Assembly (NCBI RefSeq): GCF_023008405.1
Contig: NZ_CP095376.1
Location: forward strand, 2,752,001-2,816,000
Source of the DNA: Amycolatopsis sp. FBCC-B4732
GTDB taxonomy: Bacteria; Actinomycetota; Actinomycetes; Mycobacteriales; Pseudonocardiaceae
Length of the DNA: 64,000 nucleotides
Direction of reading: 5' to 3'
Within the stretch, counting starts at the first letter, position 1. Each line of letters starts with the position of its first letter. A model generated the notes under the pieces. The model was given only the letters and a program-made list of their open reading frames with translations. It ran no database searches and was not told the DNA's origin. The position numbers and the translations under genes are program-made. This document shows positions 24,854-33,354 of this stretch, piece by piece.

Positions 24854-26800
24854 GTGACCCGGGCTCACGACGTGGCCGGCGCCGCCTCGGTAGCCACGCG
24901 CCGGCTACTGCTGGTGGCCGGCACGGCTGTGGGCTTGTGGCTGATCCTGTGGCTGACCTCGGGCGACGCTTCAGCGGCGACGCCGGGTGCTTCGGCGGGG
25001 GGTGGCCCGGGTGGGCTCGGGGCGGTCACGCAGGTGGTGCGTTCCGCGGCGCAGGATGCGCATTTGCCCGCTCCACTTCCGGCGGCGAAGGTTGTGCCCG
25101 ACTCGGTGGCGCGGATTGCGCGCCCAGCCGCTCCGGCGGCGCACCTCTCGAGCTCGGCGGGACCGGCCTCACAGGCCGCGCCCCTGGCGGGCCCGCCGGT
25201 TCCGCCGGTGGTCGAGGCGGCGGCGAAGGTTGTGCGCGCGCCCGAGGCCGGCGCACAGGTCACCCGCTCGGCAGGGTCGGTGACTGGTGGCGTGGTTTCG
25301 GTGGTGGTCGAGCGCGCAGGGCAGCCCGCTCGCTTGGCGGGGTCCGTGGCTGCCTCGGTGGTTGAGCCGGGGCCGCGGGGTGCCCGGTCGGCGGGGTCTG
25401 TGGCTTCCTCATTGGTTGAGCTGGGGGCGCAGGCTGCCGGCTCGGCTGGTTCGGTGGCTGCCGGTGTGGTTTTGCCAGCGGCGCACGTTGCCCGCTCGGC
25501 TGGTTCGGTGGCTGCCGGTGTGGTTTTGCCAGCGGCGCACGTTGCCCGCTCGGCTGGGTCGGTGGCCGCCGGTATGGTTTCGCCGGGGGCGCACGTTGCC
25601 CGCTCGGCTGGGTCGGTGGCCGCCGGTATGGTTTCGCCGGGGGCGCACGTTGCCCGCTCGGCCGGTTCGGTGGCTGCTGTTGTGGTTGTGCCGGTGGCTG
25701 CGCAGGGAGCGCGGGCTGTCCGCTCGGCTGGGTCGGTGTCTGCTGGTGCGGTTTCGCCAGTGGTTGAGCCGGGGGCGCAAGCTGCCCGCTCAGCCGGCCC
25801 GGTGGCCGCTGGTGTTGTTTCGCCAGTGGTTTCCCAGGCTGTGCGCTCGGCCGAGCCGCTGGTCGAGCTCACTGGGCAGGCCGCTCGCGCGGCGGAGCCG
25901 GTGGCCGCCGCGGTGGTTTCGGTGGTCGGGCCCGTATCCCAGGCCGCCCGCGCTGCCGAGCCGGTGGCCGCTCTGGGGACTGCGCCGGTGGTGCGGTCCG
26001 TTGAGGCTGTCACCAAGCCCGTCACACCCGTGCTCGAGCCGATAGCGCGGGTCGTGCGCTCCGCCGAGCCGATTACCAATGCGGCTGCTGCTGTGGTCGG
26101 ACCCGTTGCCTCGATCGCCGGGCCGGTCAGTGAGACCGCAGGTGTCGTCGCGGGGACCGTGCTCGACCCGGTGACCGCTGTCGTGCAAGTCGTGGCGAGG
26201 CCGTTGACCTCCACCGTCGGCGCCGTGGTGAAGCCCGTCGTGCGCGTGGTCGGGCCGGTGCTGTCGCCCGTGACCCGGACCGTCACCAAAGTTCTCGCGC
26301 CGGTGACCGATGTCGTGCAGCCCGTGGTGAACACCGTCGAGCCGATTGTCGCTCCCGTGACCGGCACCGCCGGGAACGGCGGTGAATCCCATCCCAGGCC
26401 CGTGCCCGACGTCGTCGAGCCCCCCTTGTTGCAGGGGAAGTTCGTGCCGCCGTCGCGGAAAGCTGTTCTCCCGGCGCCCGTGAACGTGACCACGCCCGGG
26501 CACAGCCGGCTGTACGACGCGGAAATCCAGCGGCCGGGGCAAAAGGCGCACCGGGCACGTCCGGCGCACCAGCCGGACCGGACGTCCCAAGCCGGCCGGG
26601 GACCCGCGAAGAACCCGCCCGCGCCGATGGCTCCCGGGGCGCCGGCGCCGTCCGATCTCGCCGGTAGTGGCGGCAGCTCCATTCCGCCCGCGTTCCTGAC
26701 CTCCGACCACGGGACCCGCGACCTGCGGCCCGACGCGCGGGTGTCCGAGGACTTCGTGCCGCTCTTCCGGCCCTGCGAACCGGGCACCGGTCCCGGCTAG
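24854..26800 (+). CDS. Exported Ala/Val-rich repeat protein
   Basis: A 648-residue protein starting at GTG 24854, with GGAGG at 24840-24844. Residues about 14-40 form a signal anchor (RRLLLVAGTAVGLWLILWLT) ending SGDASA-ATP, so it is exported. From about residue 140 to 400 it is made of imperfect 18-residue repeats of the form R-S-A-G-S-V-A-A-G-V-V-x-P-A-A-H-V-A; later repeats drift to EPVAAAVVSVVGPV and PVT-x-VLxPV types. The C-terminal 150 residues are Pro-rich and hydrophilic. Codon use is less extreme than in neighbours (many GGT, GCT, TTG). It has no sortase motif. A cell-wall or surface filament role is a guess; the repeats resemble amphipathic Ala/Val solenoids. Confidence 0.75.
   Translation: MTRAHDVAGAASVATRRLLLVAGTAVGLWLILWLTSGDASAATPGASAGGGPGGLGAVTQVVRSAAQDAHLPAPLPAAKVVPDSVARIARPAAPAAHLSSSAGPASQAAPLAGPPVPPVVEAAAKVVRAPEAGAQVTRSAGSVTGGVVSVVVERAGQPARLAGSVAASVVEPGPRGARSAGSVASSLVELGAQAAGSAGSVAAGVVLPAAHVARSAGSVAAGVVLPAAHVARSAGSVAAGMVSPGAHVARSAGSVAAGMVSPGAHVARSAGSVAAVVVVPVAAQGARAVRSAGSVSAGAVSPVVEPGAQAARSAGPVAAGVVSPVVSQAVRSAEPLVELTGQAARAAEPVAAAVVSVVGPVSQAARAAEPVAALGTAPVVRSVEAVTKPVTPVLEPIARVVRSAEPITNAAAAVVGPVASIAGPVSETAGVVAGTVLDPVTAVVQVVARPLTSTVGAVVKPVVRVVGPVLSPVTRTVTKVLAPVTDVVQPVVNTVEPIVAPVTGTAGNGGESHPRPVPDVVEPPLLQGKFVPPSRKAVLPAPVNVTTPGHSRLYDAEIQRPGQKAHRARPAHQPDRTSQAGRGPAKNPPAPMAPGAPAPSDLAGSGGSSIPPAFLTSDHGTRDLRPDARVSEDFVPLFRPCEPGTGPG
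25430..25690 (+). repeat. 54-bp tandem repeats in the exported repeat gene
   Basis: Units of 54 bases coding 18 residues are arranged head to tail. Two adjacent units near 25440-25547 are identical, and the next two near 25548-25655 are identical to each other but differ from the first pair, showing pairwise recent duplication. The reading frame is kept throughout. Confidence 0.9.
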
Positions 26801-26899
26801 GCCCGTCTCGATCTTCCGCTCCGTCGCGATTCGCGGCGCGATCCGCGCTGCCCGCGACCAGAACTCGAACCGACCAACCACGCGTGGAAGAGAGACGTA

Positions 26900-27205
26900 A
26901 TGGAAGCGAACGTGTTCGACCTCGGGAAAGTGCGAAGAGACGCGGTGGTCACCGTCCGCCTGGACGCGATGGCCAACGTCAGGCTCCTGACGGAGGTCAA
27001 CTTCCAGGCATACCGGCGCCGGCAGTACTACCGGATGCACGGCGGGGTGGCCACCGCACCGATGTTCAAGATCCACATCCCCGCCAACGCCCACTGGTTC
27101 CTGGTGCTCGACGTAGAGGGGCTGGAAAACCTGCCCTTGCGCCCGCGGGTGAGCGTCGAGCCGGAACCGGCCGCCGCGGCCAAGGGACGCACGGACCGCC
27201 GGTGA
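26900..27205 (+). CDS. DUF1883 protein
   Basis: A 101-residue protein matching DUF1883: V-F-D-L-G-x-V-x-x-D-A-V-V-x-V-x-L near the start, MANVRLLTEVNFQAYRRRQYYRMHGG in the middle, and HIPANAHWFLVLDVEGL at the end. In other bacteria this domain is often fused to TIR domains or sits near stress genes, but its role is unknown. Here it is a single domain with a Pro/Ala tail. AGAGAG lies before ATG 26900. Confidence 0.85.
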   Translation: MEANVFDLGKVRRDAVVTVRLDAMANVRLLTEVNFQAYRRRQYYRMHGGVATAPMFKIHIPANAHWFLVLDVEGLENLPLRPRVSVEPEPAAAAKGRTDRR

Positions 27206-27252
27206 TCCGGTCCCTCCGCGGCCCCCGGACCCCGGGTCGCGGAGGGATCCAC

Positions 27253-27277
27253 GTGTGGGCGCCCGGCGGCGGGGTAA
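27253..27277 (+). promoter_or_regulatory. Candidate stress-sigma promoter before the MSMEG_6728-like gene
   Basis: GTGT at 27253-27256, 15 bases, then GGGTAA at 27272-27277, ten bases before ATG 27288. Matches the -10 of actinobacterial SigB/SigF-type promoters with one mismatch in the -35. Confidence 0.35.
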
Positions 27278-27287
27278 CCCGCGTCCG

Positions 27288-27764
27288 ATGCAGACGTTCC
27301 TGCCTTGCGCCGACTTCACGGCCAGCGCCCGCACACTCGACCGGCGCCGGCTCGGCAAACAGCGCGTCGAAGCACTCCAGGTGCTGCGGGCGCTGGTCGT
27401 GCCGGGTTACGGCTGGCGCCACCACCCCGCGGCCAAGATGTGGACCGGCTACGAAGAAGCCCTGACCCGCTACGGCTTCGAGGTCTGCGCGGTGTGGCGC
27501 GCCCTGGGTGCGGCCGACACGTGCGCGGTGAAGCTCGCCGACGAGTACACGCGATCCCTCGGCGGCACCACGATCCGCACGCAGGCCGAGCTCGCGGCCG
27601 CCGGCGAGCTGCCGCCTTGGCTGGGCGACGACGCGGTGCACCGCAGCCACCAGTCCGCACTGGTGCGCAAGGACCCGGACCACTACGGCGCGCAGTTCCC
27701 GGACGTGGAGGCGGACTTGCCGTACGTGTGGCCGCTTTCGGACCGCCCCGCGCGCACGGCCTGA
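27288..27764 (+). CDS. MSMEG_6728-like protein (Pyr_excise-type family)
   Basis: A 158-residue protein with the clear family pattern MQTFLPCADFTASARTLDRRRLGKQRVEALQVL, YGWRHHPAAKMWTGYEEAL and HRSHQSALVRKDPDHYG (written here in parts). Members are listed with pyrimidine-dimer glycosylase-like proteins but the catalytic Thr of T4 endonuclease V is not evident, so enzymatic activity is uncertain. ATG 27288 fits the conserved N-terminus; a GTG at 27255 would add 11 residues not found in relatives. A GGGTAA element upstream suggests stress expression. Confidence 0.75.
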   Translation: MQTFLPCADFTASARTLDRRRLGKQRVEALQVLRALVVPGYGWRHHPAAKMWTGYEEALTRYGFEVCAVWRALGAADTCAVKLADEYTRSLGGTTIRTQAELAAAGELPPWLGDDAVHRSHQSALVRKDPDHYGAQFPDVEADLPYVWPLSDRPARTA

Positions 27765-28164
27765 GGTCGCACCCGGCCTGGGATGGAGCTGCCCGGCGTT
27801 GCCGAAAGCGCCGGTGGCCGGCCCGGCTTACTACGCCGGAAGCCTGCGTGGGCGGACGGGGAACACCTGGGACCGACCGGGCTGCCACGAGCGGCTCGCT
27901 GCGGCCGGCGCTGCCCGGGGAGGTACTGGTCGGGTGCCGCACACCGGCGCCGCCGGCTCTCGACTGGCGCCGCCGGCTCTCGACTGGCGGCCGGGCCACT
28001 GCCCGGCCATCGCCCCGCGAGCCTGCCCGAGACCAACTTCCAGCGAGCCGGTTCTCCCGCCGCGCCACCCGACCCAGTCCACACCCTGTCCGCGGCGTCC
28101 GAATCGTCCCCGGACCTGCGGCTCCCGTGGTCCGCACCCCGCCTCCCAGCCGACCTTCGGCGGA
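27765..28164. other. Long GC-rich spacer with 20-bp tandem duplication
   Basis: About 400 bases with no plausible gene on either strand. It includes a perfect tandem duplication of a 20-base unit at 27946-27965 and 27966-27985 (unit starts GGCGCCGCCGG). The composition resembles the spacer at 11968-12395. Confidence 0.55.
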
Positions 28165-28191
28165 TTTACAACGTTGTACCAACGATGTAAA
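28165..28191. promoter_or_regulatory. Long near-perfect palindrome upstream of the exported hydrolase
   Basis: Arms TTTACAACGTTG (28165-28176) and CAACGATGTAAA (28180-28191) separated by TAC. Eleven of twelve positions pair. It lies 43-69 bases before ATG 28234 and stands out as the only AT-rich stretch there. Such TTTACAnCGTTG palindromes are typical LacI-family operators controlling secreted sugar enzymes in actinobacteria; no LacI gene is in the window. Confidence 0.6.
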
Positions 28192-28233
28192 AGTTGGTCC
28201 GCGCCTGTTCGCACGCCGTCGAAGGGGTCACCG

Positions 28234-30783
28234 ATGTCCTCGCCCGCACGTGCTCACCTCACCCGTCGCGACCTGCTCCGGCTCGCCGGGGGAACCGCCG
28301 CCGCCGTGGCCGCCGCGCTCTGGTTGCCCGCGACCGCCGCCGTCGCCGGGACCTTCAGCCCGATCCGGCCGCCCGCCACGCCGCTCATCGTCCGGTCGCC
28401 CTACCTGTCCACCTGGCAGCCCGCCGACAACTTGCCCGGGACCTGGGCCAGCTTCTGGACCGGGCACGTCACCGCGCTGTGCGGCCTCGCCCGCATCGAC
28501 GGCGCCGCGTACGTCTTCGCCGGCTCGCCCGGGCTGCCGTCCGGTCCCGCCCTCACCGCCATGACGCAGGTCAGCCTGCAGGTCACCGGCACCCGCTCGA
28601 CCTACGTCCTCACCGGCGGGGGCGTGAACCTCACCGTCACGTTCTTCTCACCGGTCGACCCGGCGAACCTGCAACGCCAGAGCGTGCCCTTCGGTTACGT
28701 GACCGTCCAGGCAGCCAGCGCCGACGGGCGCGCGCACGCCGTCGACCTGCACTTCGACACCTCCGCCGAGTGGGTGCACGGCGACACCGCGACCCCGGTC
28801 ACCTGGACCCAGCAGCAACGGAACGGCTACACCCTCCTCAGCTGCACCCCCGCCGGCCCAGGCGTCCTCCAGGAGAACGGCGACCAGGCCAGCTGGGGCG
28901 CACTCGTGCTGGCCGCGCCCACGTCCGGGGTGAGCTGGCAGATCGGGCAGGACACCGTCGTGCGCGCCGCTTCGGCCGGTCAGGGTGCCCTGAACAACAC
29001 GAGCGACACCGCCCAGCCGCGCGCGATCAGCGACCGGTGGCCGGTGCTCGCGTTCAACCGGGACCTCGGCACCATCCCGGCCGGTGGCTCGTCGGCGCCG
29101 TTCACGCTCTCGATCGGGCACGTCCGCACGCCCGCCGTCCGCTACCTCGGCACCACCCTGAACCCCTGGTGGACGCACTACTGGGGCAGCTGGCAGGACA
29201 TGGCCGTCTGGTTCGCGAACGACTACGCGAGCGCGCTGTCCGCCGCGACCGCGATCGACCAGCGCCTGCACGACGACGCCGTCGCCGCGGCCGGGGGCGG
29301 GAGCACGGGCGAGCACTACGCCGCGATCTGCGCGCTCGCGCTGCGCCAGGCCTTCGGCGGCACCGAGCTGGTCGACCGCGGCGGCTCGCCGTGGGGTTTC
29401 CTCAAGGAGATCTCCTCCAGCGGCAACATGTCCACAGTGGACGTCACCTACCCGGCGTTCCCGGGCTACCTCTACCTTTCCCCGGCCTACCTTCGGCTGA
29501 TCCTGGAACCGCTGCTCGACTACCCCGAGCACGGCGGCTGGCCGATGCAGTTCGCCGAGCACGACATCGGCGCGCACTACCCGGACGCGGCCGGGCACAA
29601 CGACGGCAACGAGGAGAGCATGCCGGTCGAGGAGTCGGCCAACATGCTGATCATGGCCGCCGCGCTCGTGCAGCGGCTCCCGTCGGCCGAGGCCGTGTCT
29701 TTCGCGAACACCCACTACCGGATCCTGCGGCAGTGGGCCGAGTACCTGATCGGCGCGACCCTCGACCCCGGCTTCCAGAACCAGACCGACGACTTCACCG
29801 GCTTCATCGCCCACAGCGCCAACCTCGCGCTCAAGGGCATCATCGGCGTCGGCGCGATGGGGATCATCGCCGCCGCCGTCGGCAACGCCGCCGACGTCCA
29901 GCGCTACCGCTCGACCTCCCGCAGCTACATCAGCCAGTGGGTGACGCTCGCGCAGGACCCGTCGAACCAGCACCTCAAGCTCGCCTACGACCAGGACGGC
30001 ACCTGGAGCCTGAAGTACAACGGCTTCGCCGACCGCGTGCTCGGCCTCGACCTGGTCCCGCTCGGCGTCGCGGCGCAGGAGGCCGCCTGGTACCAGGCCC
30101 GCGCGGGCGCCCACGGCGTCCTGCTCGATCCGCGCAACAACTACACGAAGGCCGACTGGGAACTGTGGACCGCGGCCTGGCTCACCGACCAGCCGAACAT
30201 CCGCACCACCCTGGTCGAGGGCGTCTACAGCTTCGCGAACAGCACGCCGCAGCGGGTGGCGTTCACCGACTGGTACGTCGTCGCGGACGCGACCCAGCGC
30301 GGCTTCCAGGCCCGCCCGGTCGCCGGCGGCTACCTCGCGCTGCTGACGCGCCCGGCCGCGTCGACGACGGTGTGGCGGAAGCTGCAGAACCAGCGTTCGG
30401 GCAAGGTCCTCGCCGTCTCGAACATGGCGCTGGCCGACACCGCCGAGGTCACGCAGTGGACGGACAACGGCACGGCCGACCACCTCTGGGCCGTCGTGGA
30501 CAACGGCGACGGCACCGTCCGGATCGTCAACCGCAACAGCGGCAAGGTCCTCGCGGTGCACGACCAGAGCCTCGACAACGGTGCCCACGTCCAGCAGTAC
30601 CAGGACAACGGCACGCCGGACCACAACTGGCGGATCGTCGACGCCGGCGGCGGCTGGTCCAAGATCGTCAACGTCCGCAGCGGCAAGGTCATGGCCGTCG
30701 ACCAGCAGTCCACGGCGGACGGCGCCCAGGTGACCCAGTGGGACGACAACGGGACACCGGACCACCTGTGGCGGTTCGTCTGA
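28234..30783 (+). CDS. Tat-exported glutaminase A/DUF4965-like enzyme with ricin-type lectin domain
   Basis: An 849-residue exported enzyme. A twin-arginine signal TRRDLLRLAGG with hydrophobic core is at residues 10-38. The body (about 45-690) matches the DUF5127/DUF4965/DUF1793 family called glutaminase A in fungi: PLIVRSPYLSTW near the start, TVDVTYPAFPGYLY and PMQFAEHDIGAHYPDAAGHNDGNEE in the central (alpha/alpha)6 part, and KYNGFADRVLGLDLV later. The C-terminal 140 residues are a beta-trefoil ricin B/CBM13 domain with three repeats of the type SGKVLAV...VTQW.DNGTPDHLW. GAAGGGG precedes ATG 28234. A LacI-like palindrome upstream and the lectin domain favour a carbohydrate- or peptidoglycan-related role rather than glutamine hydrolysis; substrate unknown. 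Confidence 0.85.
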   Translation: MSSPARAHLTRRDLLRLAGGTAAAVAAALWLPATAAVAGTFSPIRPPATPLIVRSPYLSTWQPADNLPGTWASFWTGHVTALCGLARIDGAAYVFAGSPGLPSGPALTAMTQVSLQVTGTRSTYVLTGGGVNLTVTFFSPVDPANLQRQSVPFGYVTVQAASADGRAHAVDLHFDTSAEWVHGDTATPVTWTQQQRNGYTLLSCTPAGPGVLQENGDQASWGALVLAAPTSGVSWQIGQDTVVRAASAGQGALNNTSDTAQPRAISDRWPVLAFNRDLGTIPAGGSSAPFTLSIGHVRTPAVRYLGTTLNPWWTHYWGSWQDMAVWFANDYASALSAATAIDQRLHDDAVAAAGGGSTGEHYAAICALALRQAFGGTELVDRGGSPWGFLKEISSSGNMSTVDVTYPAFPGYLYLSPAYLRLILEPLLDYPEHGGWPMQFAEHDIGAHYPDAAGHNDGNEESMPVEESANMLIMAAALVQRLPSAEAVSFANTHYRILRQWAEYLIGATLDPGFQNQTDDFTGFIAHSANLALKGIIGVGAMGIIAAAVGNAADVQRYRSTSRSYISQWVTLAQDPSNQHLKLAYDQDGTWSLKYNGFADRVLGLDLVPLGVAAQEAAWYQARAGAHGVLLDPRNNYTKADWELWTAAWLTDQPNIRTTLVEGVYSFANSTPQRVAFTDWYVVADATQRGFQARPVAGGYLALLTRPAASTTVWRKLQNQRSGKVLAVSNMALADTAEVTQWTDNGTADHLWAVVDNGDGTVRIVNRNSGKVLAVHDQSLDNGAHVQQYQDNGTPDHNWRIVDAGGGWSKIVNVRSGKVMAVDQQSTADGAQVTQWDDNGTPDHLWRFV

Positions 30784-30805
30784 CGCGGTTTGCGACACTG
30801 GCGCC

Positions 30806-31948
30806 GTGCGCGCCGACCCCATCCGCCGGTTCCTGGCCGAGCAAGACCCGCCGACCCCGTGCCTGGTCGTCGACACCGACGTCGTCGCCGCCCGGGCGCG
30901 GGAGTTCCGCGCGGCCTTCCCCGGCGCGCTGATCCGGTACGCGGTCAAGGCCAACCCGGCGCCGCCGGTGCTCGACGCGCTGGTGGCGGCCGGGGCCGGC
31001 TTCGACGTGGCCGGCCCCGCCGAACTGGCGCTGTGCCTGGCGCGCGGCGCCGAGCCGGCGGACATCGCCTACGGCAACCCGATCAAGAAGCCGCGGGACA
31101 TCGCGTTCGCCTTCGAGCACGGCGTCCGGGAGTTCACTTCGGACGCCCCGGACGACGTCGACCACCTGGGCCGCCACGCGCCTGGCTCGGCCGTGTCGAT
31201 CCGGGTGGTGTTCGACGCGCCGGACTCGGTGACGCCGTTCGGCCGCAAGTTCGGCTGCGAGCCGGCCGAGGCGCTGGACCTGGTGCTGCGCGCGGCCGCG
31301 CTCGGGCTGCGGCCCGGCATCGCCTTCCACGTCGGCTCGCAACAGCCGGACGTCACCGCGTGGGAGATCGGGATCGCCACGGCGGCGAAGCTGTTCGCCG
31401 AGGCCGGCGCGCAGGGGGTCGCGATGACGCGGCTCAACCTCGGCGGCGGCTTCGCGACCGCGCACCGGACCGGCGTCCCGTCGCTGGACGCGTACGCGAC
31501 GACGATCGCGGCGGCCCTCGACACGCACTTCCCGAGGAACCGGCCCGAGCTGCTGCTGGAGCCGGGCCGGGTGCTCGTCGCCGACGCGGGCCTGCTGCGG
31601 ACCGAGGTCGTGCTCGTCGCGCACCGGGGCGAGCGGCGCTGGGTGTACCTCGACATCGGCCGCTACAACGGCCTCGCCGAGGCCGAGAACGAGGCGATCG
31701 CCTACCGGTTCGAGCCGGTGGACCCGCCCGGCGGCCCGAGCGGCCCGGTCGTGCTCGCCGGGCCGACCTGCGACGGCGACGACGTGCTCTACCAGCGGAC
31801 GCCGTACCAGCTGCCGCTGGCCTTGCGGACCGGCGACCGGCTCGACGTGCCGGGCACCGGGGCCTACACCGCCAGCTACGCGTCGGTGGGCTTCAACGGC
31901 ATCGAGCCGCTGCGCACGTACTGCCTCGGGAGGTGGGGGGATGTCTGA
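30806..31948 (+). CDS. Ornithine/lysine-type decarboxylase (fold type III, PLP)
   Basis: A 380-residue PLP enzyme of the alanine-racemase-fold decarboxylases. The PLP lysine is in YAVKANP (Lys48), the phosphate-binding glycine loop is LNLGGGF, EPGR is present, and the dimer-partner active-site cysteine is in GPTCDGDD (Cys322). These features match ornithine decarboxylase rather than diaminopimelate decarboxylase. The start is GTG 30806; the stop overlaps speD by eight bases. Together with speD and speE it would make putrescine and then spermidine from ornithine. Confidence 0.88.
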   Translation: MRADPIRRFLAEQDPPTPCLVVDTDVVAARAREFRAAFPGALIRYAVKANPAPPVLDALVAAGAGFDVAGPAELALCLARGAEPADIAYGNPIKKPRDIAFAFEHGVREFTSDAPDDVDHLGRHAPGSAVSIRVVFDAPDSVTPFGRKFGCEPAEALDLVLRAAALGLRPGIAFHVGSQQPDVTAWEIGIATAAKLFAEAGAQGVAMTRLNLGGGFATAHRTGVPSLDAYATTIAAALDTHFPRNRPELLLEPGRVLVADAGLLRTEVVLVAHRGERRWVYLDIGRYNGLAEAENEAIAYRFEPVDPPGGPSGPVVLAGPTCDGDDVLYQRTPYQLPLALRTGDRLDVPGTGAYTASYASVGFNGIEPLRTYCLGRWGDV

Positions 31949-32300
31949 GGTCGGCCGGTTCACCGGGCGGCACGTGCTGGCCGAGCTGCACGGCGTCGAC
32001 CCCGGCCTGCTCGACGACCCCGTGCGGCTGGGGGAGCTGCTGCGCGCCGCGGTGACCGAGGCGGGCGCCACGGTCGTCGACGTCGTCGCCAAGCGGTTCG
32101 CGCCGCAGGGCGCCACCGTGATCGCGCTGCTGGCCGAGTCGCACGCGTCCGTGCACACCTACCCCGAGCACGGCTCGCTGTTCGCGGACGTGTTCACCTG
32201 CGGCGAGCGCGCCGACCCCGAGCACGCGCTGCGGTTGCTGGCGAAGTCGCTGGACGCCGCTTCGGTCCACCTGTCCGTCCTGCACCGCGGAGAACGCTGA
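31941..32300 (+). CDS. speD: S-adenosylmethionine decarboxylase proenzyme
   Basis: A 119-residue SpeD of the short bacterial class. The self-cleavage and pyruvoyl-forming site is in ESHASVHTYPE (Ser67), and the catalytic Cys is in DVFTCGE. The enzyme makes decarboxylated SAM, the aminopropyl donor. It overlaps the decarboxylase gene upstream by eight bases and the speE start by one base, so translation is coupled. Confidence 0.93.
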   Translation: MSEVGRFTGRHVLAELHGVDPGLLDDPVRLGELLRAAVTEAGATVVDVVAKRFAPQGATVIALLAESHASVHTYPEHGSLFADVFTCGERADPEHALRLLAKSLDAASVHLSVLHRGER

Positions 32301-33172
32301 TGCCCCAGATCCCCGAACCGGTCGGCCCCGGCCTCACCCGCGTGTGGGAGGTCGGCGACGTCGGGTACGACGAGCGCACGCCGTACCAGCACGTGCTGAT
32401 CGGCAAGACCGCGCAAGGGGTCTCGCTGTTCTGCGACGGCGAGCGCCAGAGCACCGAGGCGAGCCAGCTCGTCTACCACGAAGCTCTGATGCTGCCCGCG
32501 CTGCTGCTGGCCGATCAGGTGCGCCGGGTGCTCGTCATCGGGTCGAGCGAAGGGGTCGCCTCCCAGCTGGCGGTGGCCGCCGGGGCGGCGCACGTCGACC
32601 ACGTCGACATCGACGAGCAGGCCGTGCGCGCCTGCGCCGAGCACCTGCCCTACGGCTACACGCCGGCGGAGCTGGAGCGGGCTTCGCGGGGCGAAGGCCC
32701 GATCCGGGTGTCCTTCGAGGACGGCTGGACGTTCCTGGCCGCGGCGGCGGACCAGGGGCTGACCTACGACGTCGTCGTGATCGACCTGCCGGACGAGAAC
32801 ACCGACCCGGACGCGCAGCACAACCGCTTGTACGGCACGGACTTCCTCACCCGCTGCGCGCGGCTGCTCGCGCCCGGCGGCGTGGTGACCGGCCAGGCGG
32901 GCTGCCCGACGCTGTGGCGCAACGAGACGCTGCGGGCGTCGTGGCGCCGGTTCCGCGAGGTGTTCGGCACGGTCCTGTACTTCGGGTCCGACGAGCACGA
33001 GTGGGCGTTCCTGTCCGGCCGCGCCGACCAGGTCGACGACCCGGGCGCGCTGGTGGCGCGGCGGTTCGCGGAGCGGGGGAGCGCGGCGGCGACGCTGGAC
33101 GCCGAGGCACTCCTCGGCGGCGCGACCCCGCCGTATTCGCTCCGGCACGGGAGTGGTCCGGACCACTCTTGA
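32300..33172 (+). CDS. speE: Spermidine synthase
   Basis: A 290-residue aminopropyltransferase: N-terminal strands with YQHVLIGKTAQGVSLFCDGERQSTEASQLVYHEAL, SAM-type Rossmann motif VLVIGSSEGVASQL (the usual GGGDG is changed to GSSEG), VDIDEQAV, and VVVIDLPDENTDP as the catalytic Asp loop. The GSSEG and DLPDENTD variants are known in actinobacterial members, but they leave the exact amine substrate uncertain. Third gene of the polyamine operon. Confidence 0.88.
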   Translation: MPQIPEPVGPGLTRVWEVGDVGYDERTPYQHVLIGKTAQGVSLFCDGERQSTEASQLVYHEALMLPALLLADQVRRVLVIGSSEGVASQLAVAAGAAHVDHVDIDEQAVRACAEHLPYGYTPAELERASRGEGPIRVSFEDGWTFLAAAADQGLTYDVVVIDLPDENTDPDAQHNRLYGTDFLTRCARLLAPGGVVTGQAGCPTLWRNETLRASWRRFREVFGTVLYFGSDEHEWAFLSGRADQVDDPGALVARRFAERGSAAATLDAEALLGGATPPYSLRHGSGPDHS

Positions 33173-33354
33173 CCTTCGAACATCCGAGTATTCCTCGTTT
33201 TTTGCCGTGAAATTGCGGGAAATGGATTTCCCGTACTCTTCGCGGTGGTGTTACTCCGTTCAGTGGCCGTCGAATAGGTTGCGATCGCGCTACGATCTGC
33301 TCCGCGCGCGATCGGCTCGATCACCAGGCACCGTGGCCCGTTTGGAGGAGCGTC
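33173..33354. other. Intergenic region before the DUF4360 gene
   Basis: 182 AT-richer bases carrying the promoter of the secreted protein at 33355. GAGGAG lies just before its ATG. I see no hairpin or additional gene. Confidence 0.4.

Noticed and set aside
28648..31065. Long minus-strand open frame opposite the Tat-exported enzyme
   Set aside because: The plus frame has clear domains; the minus frame is a composition artefact.
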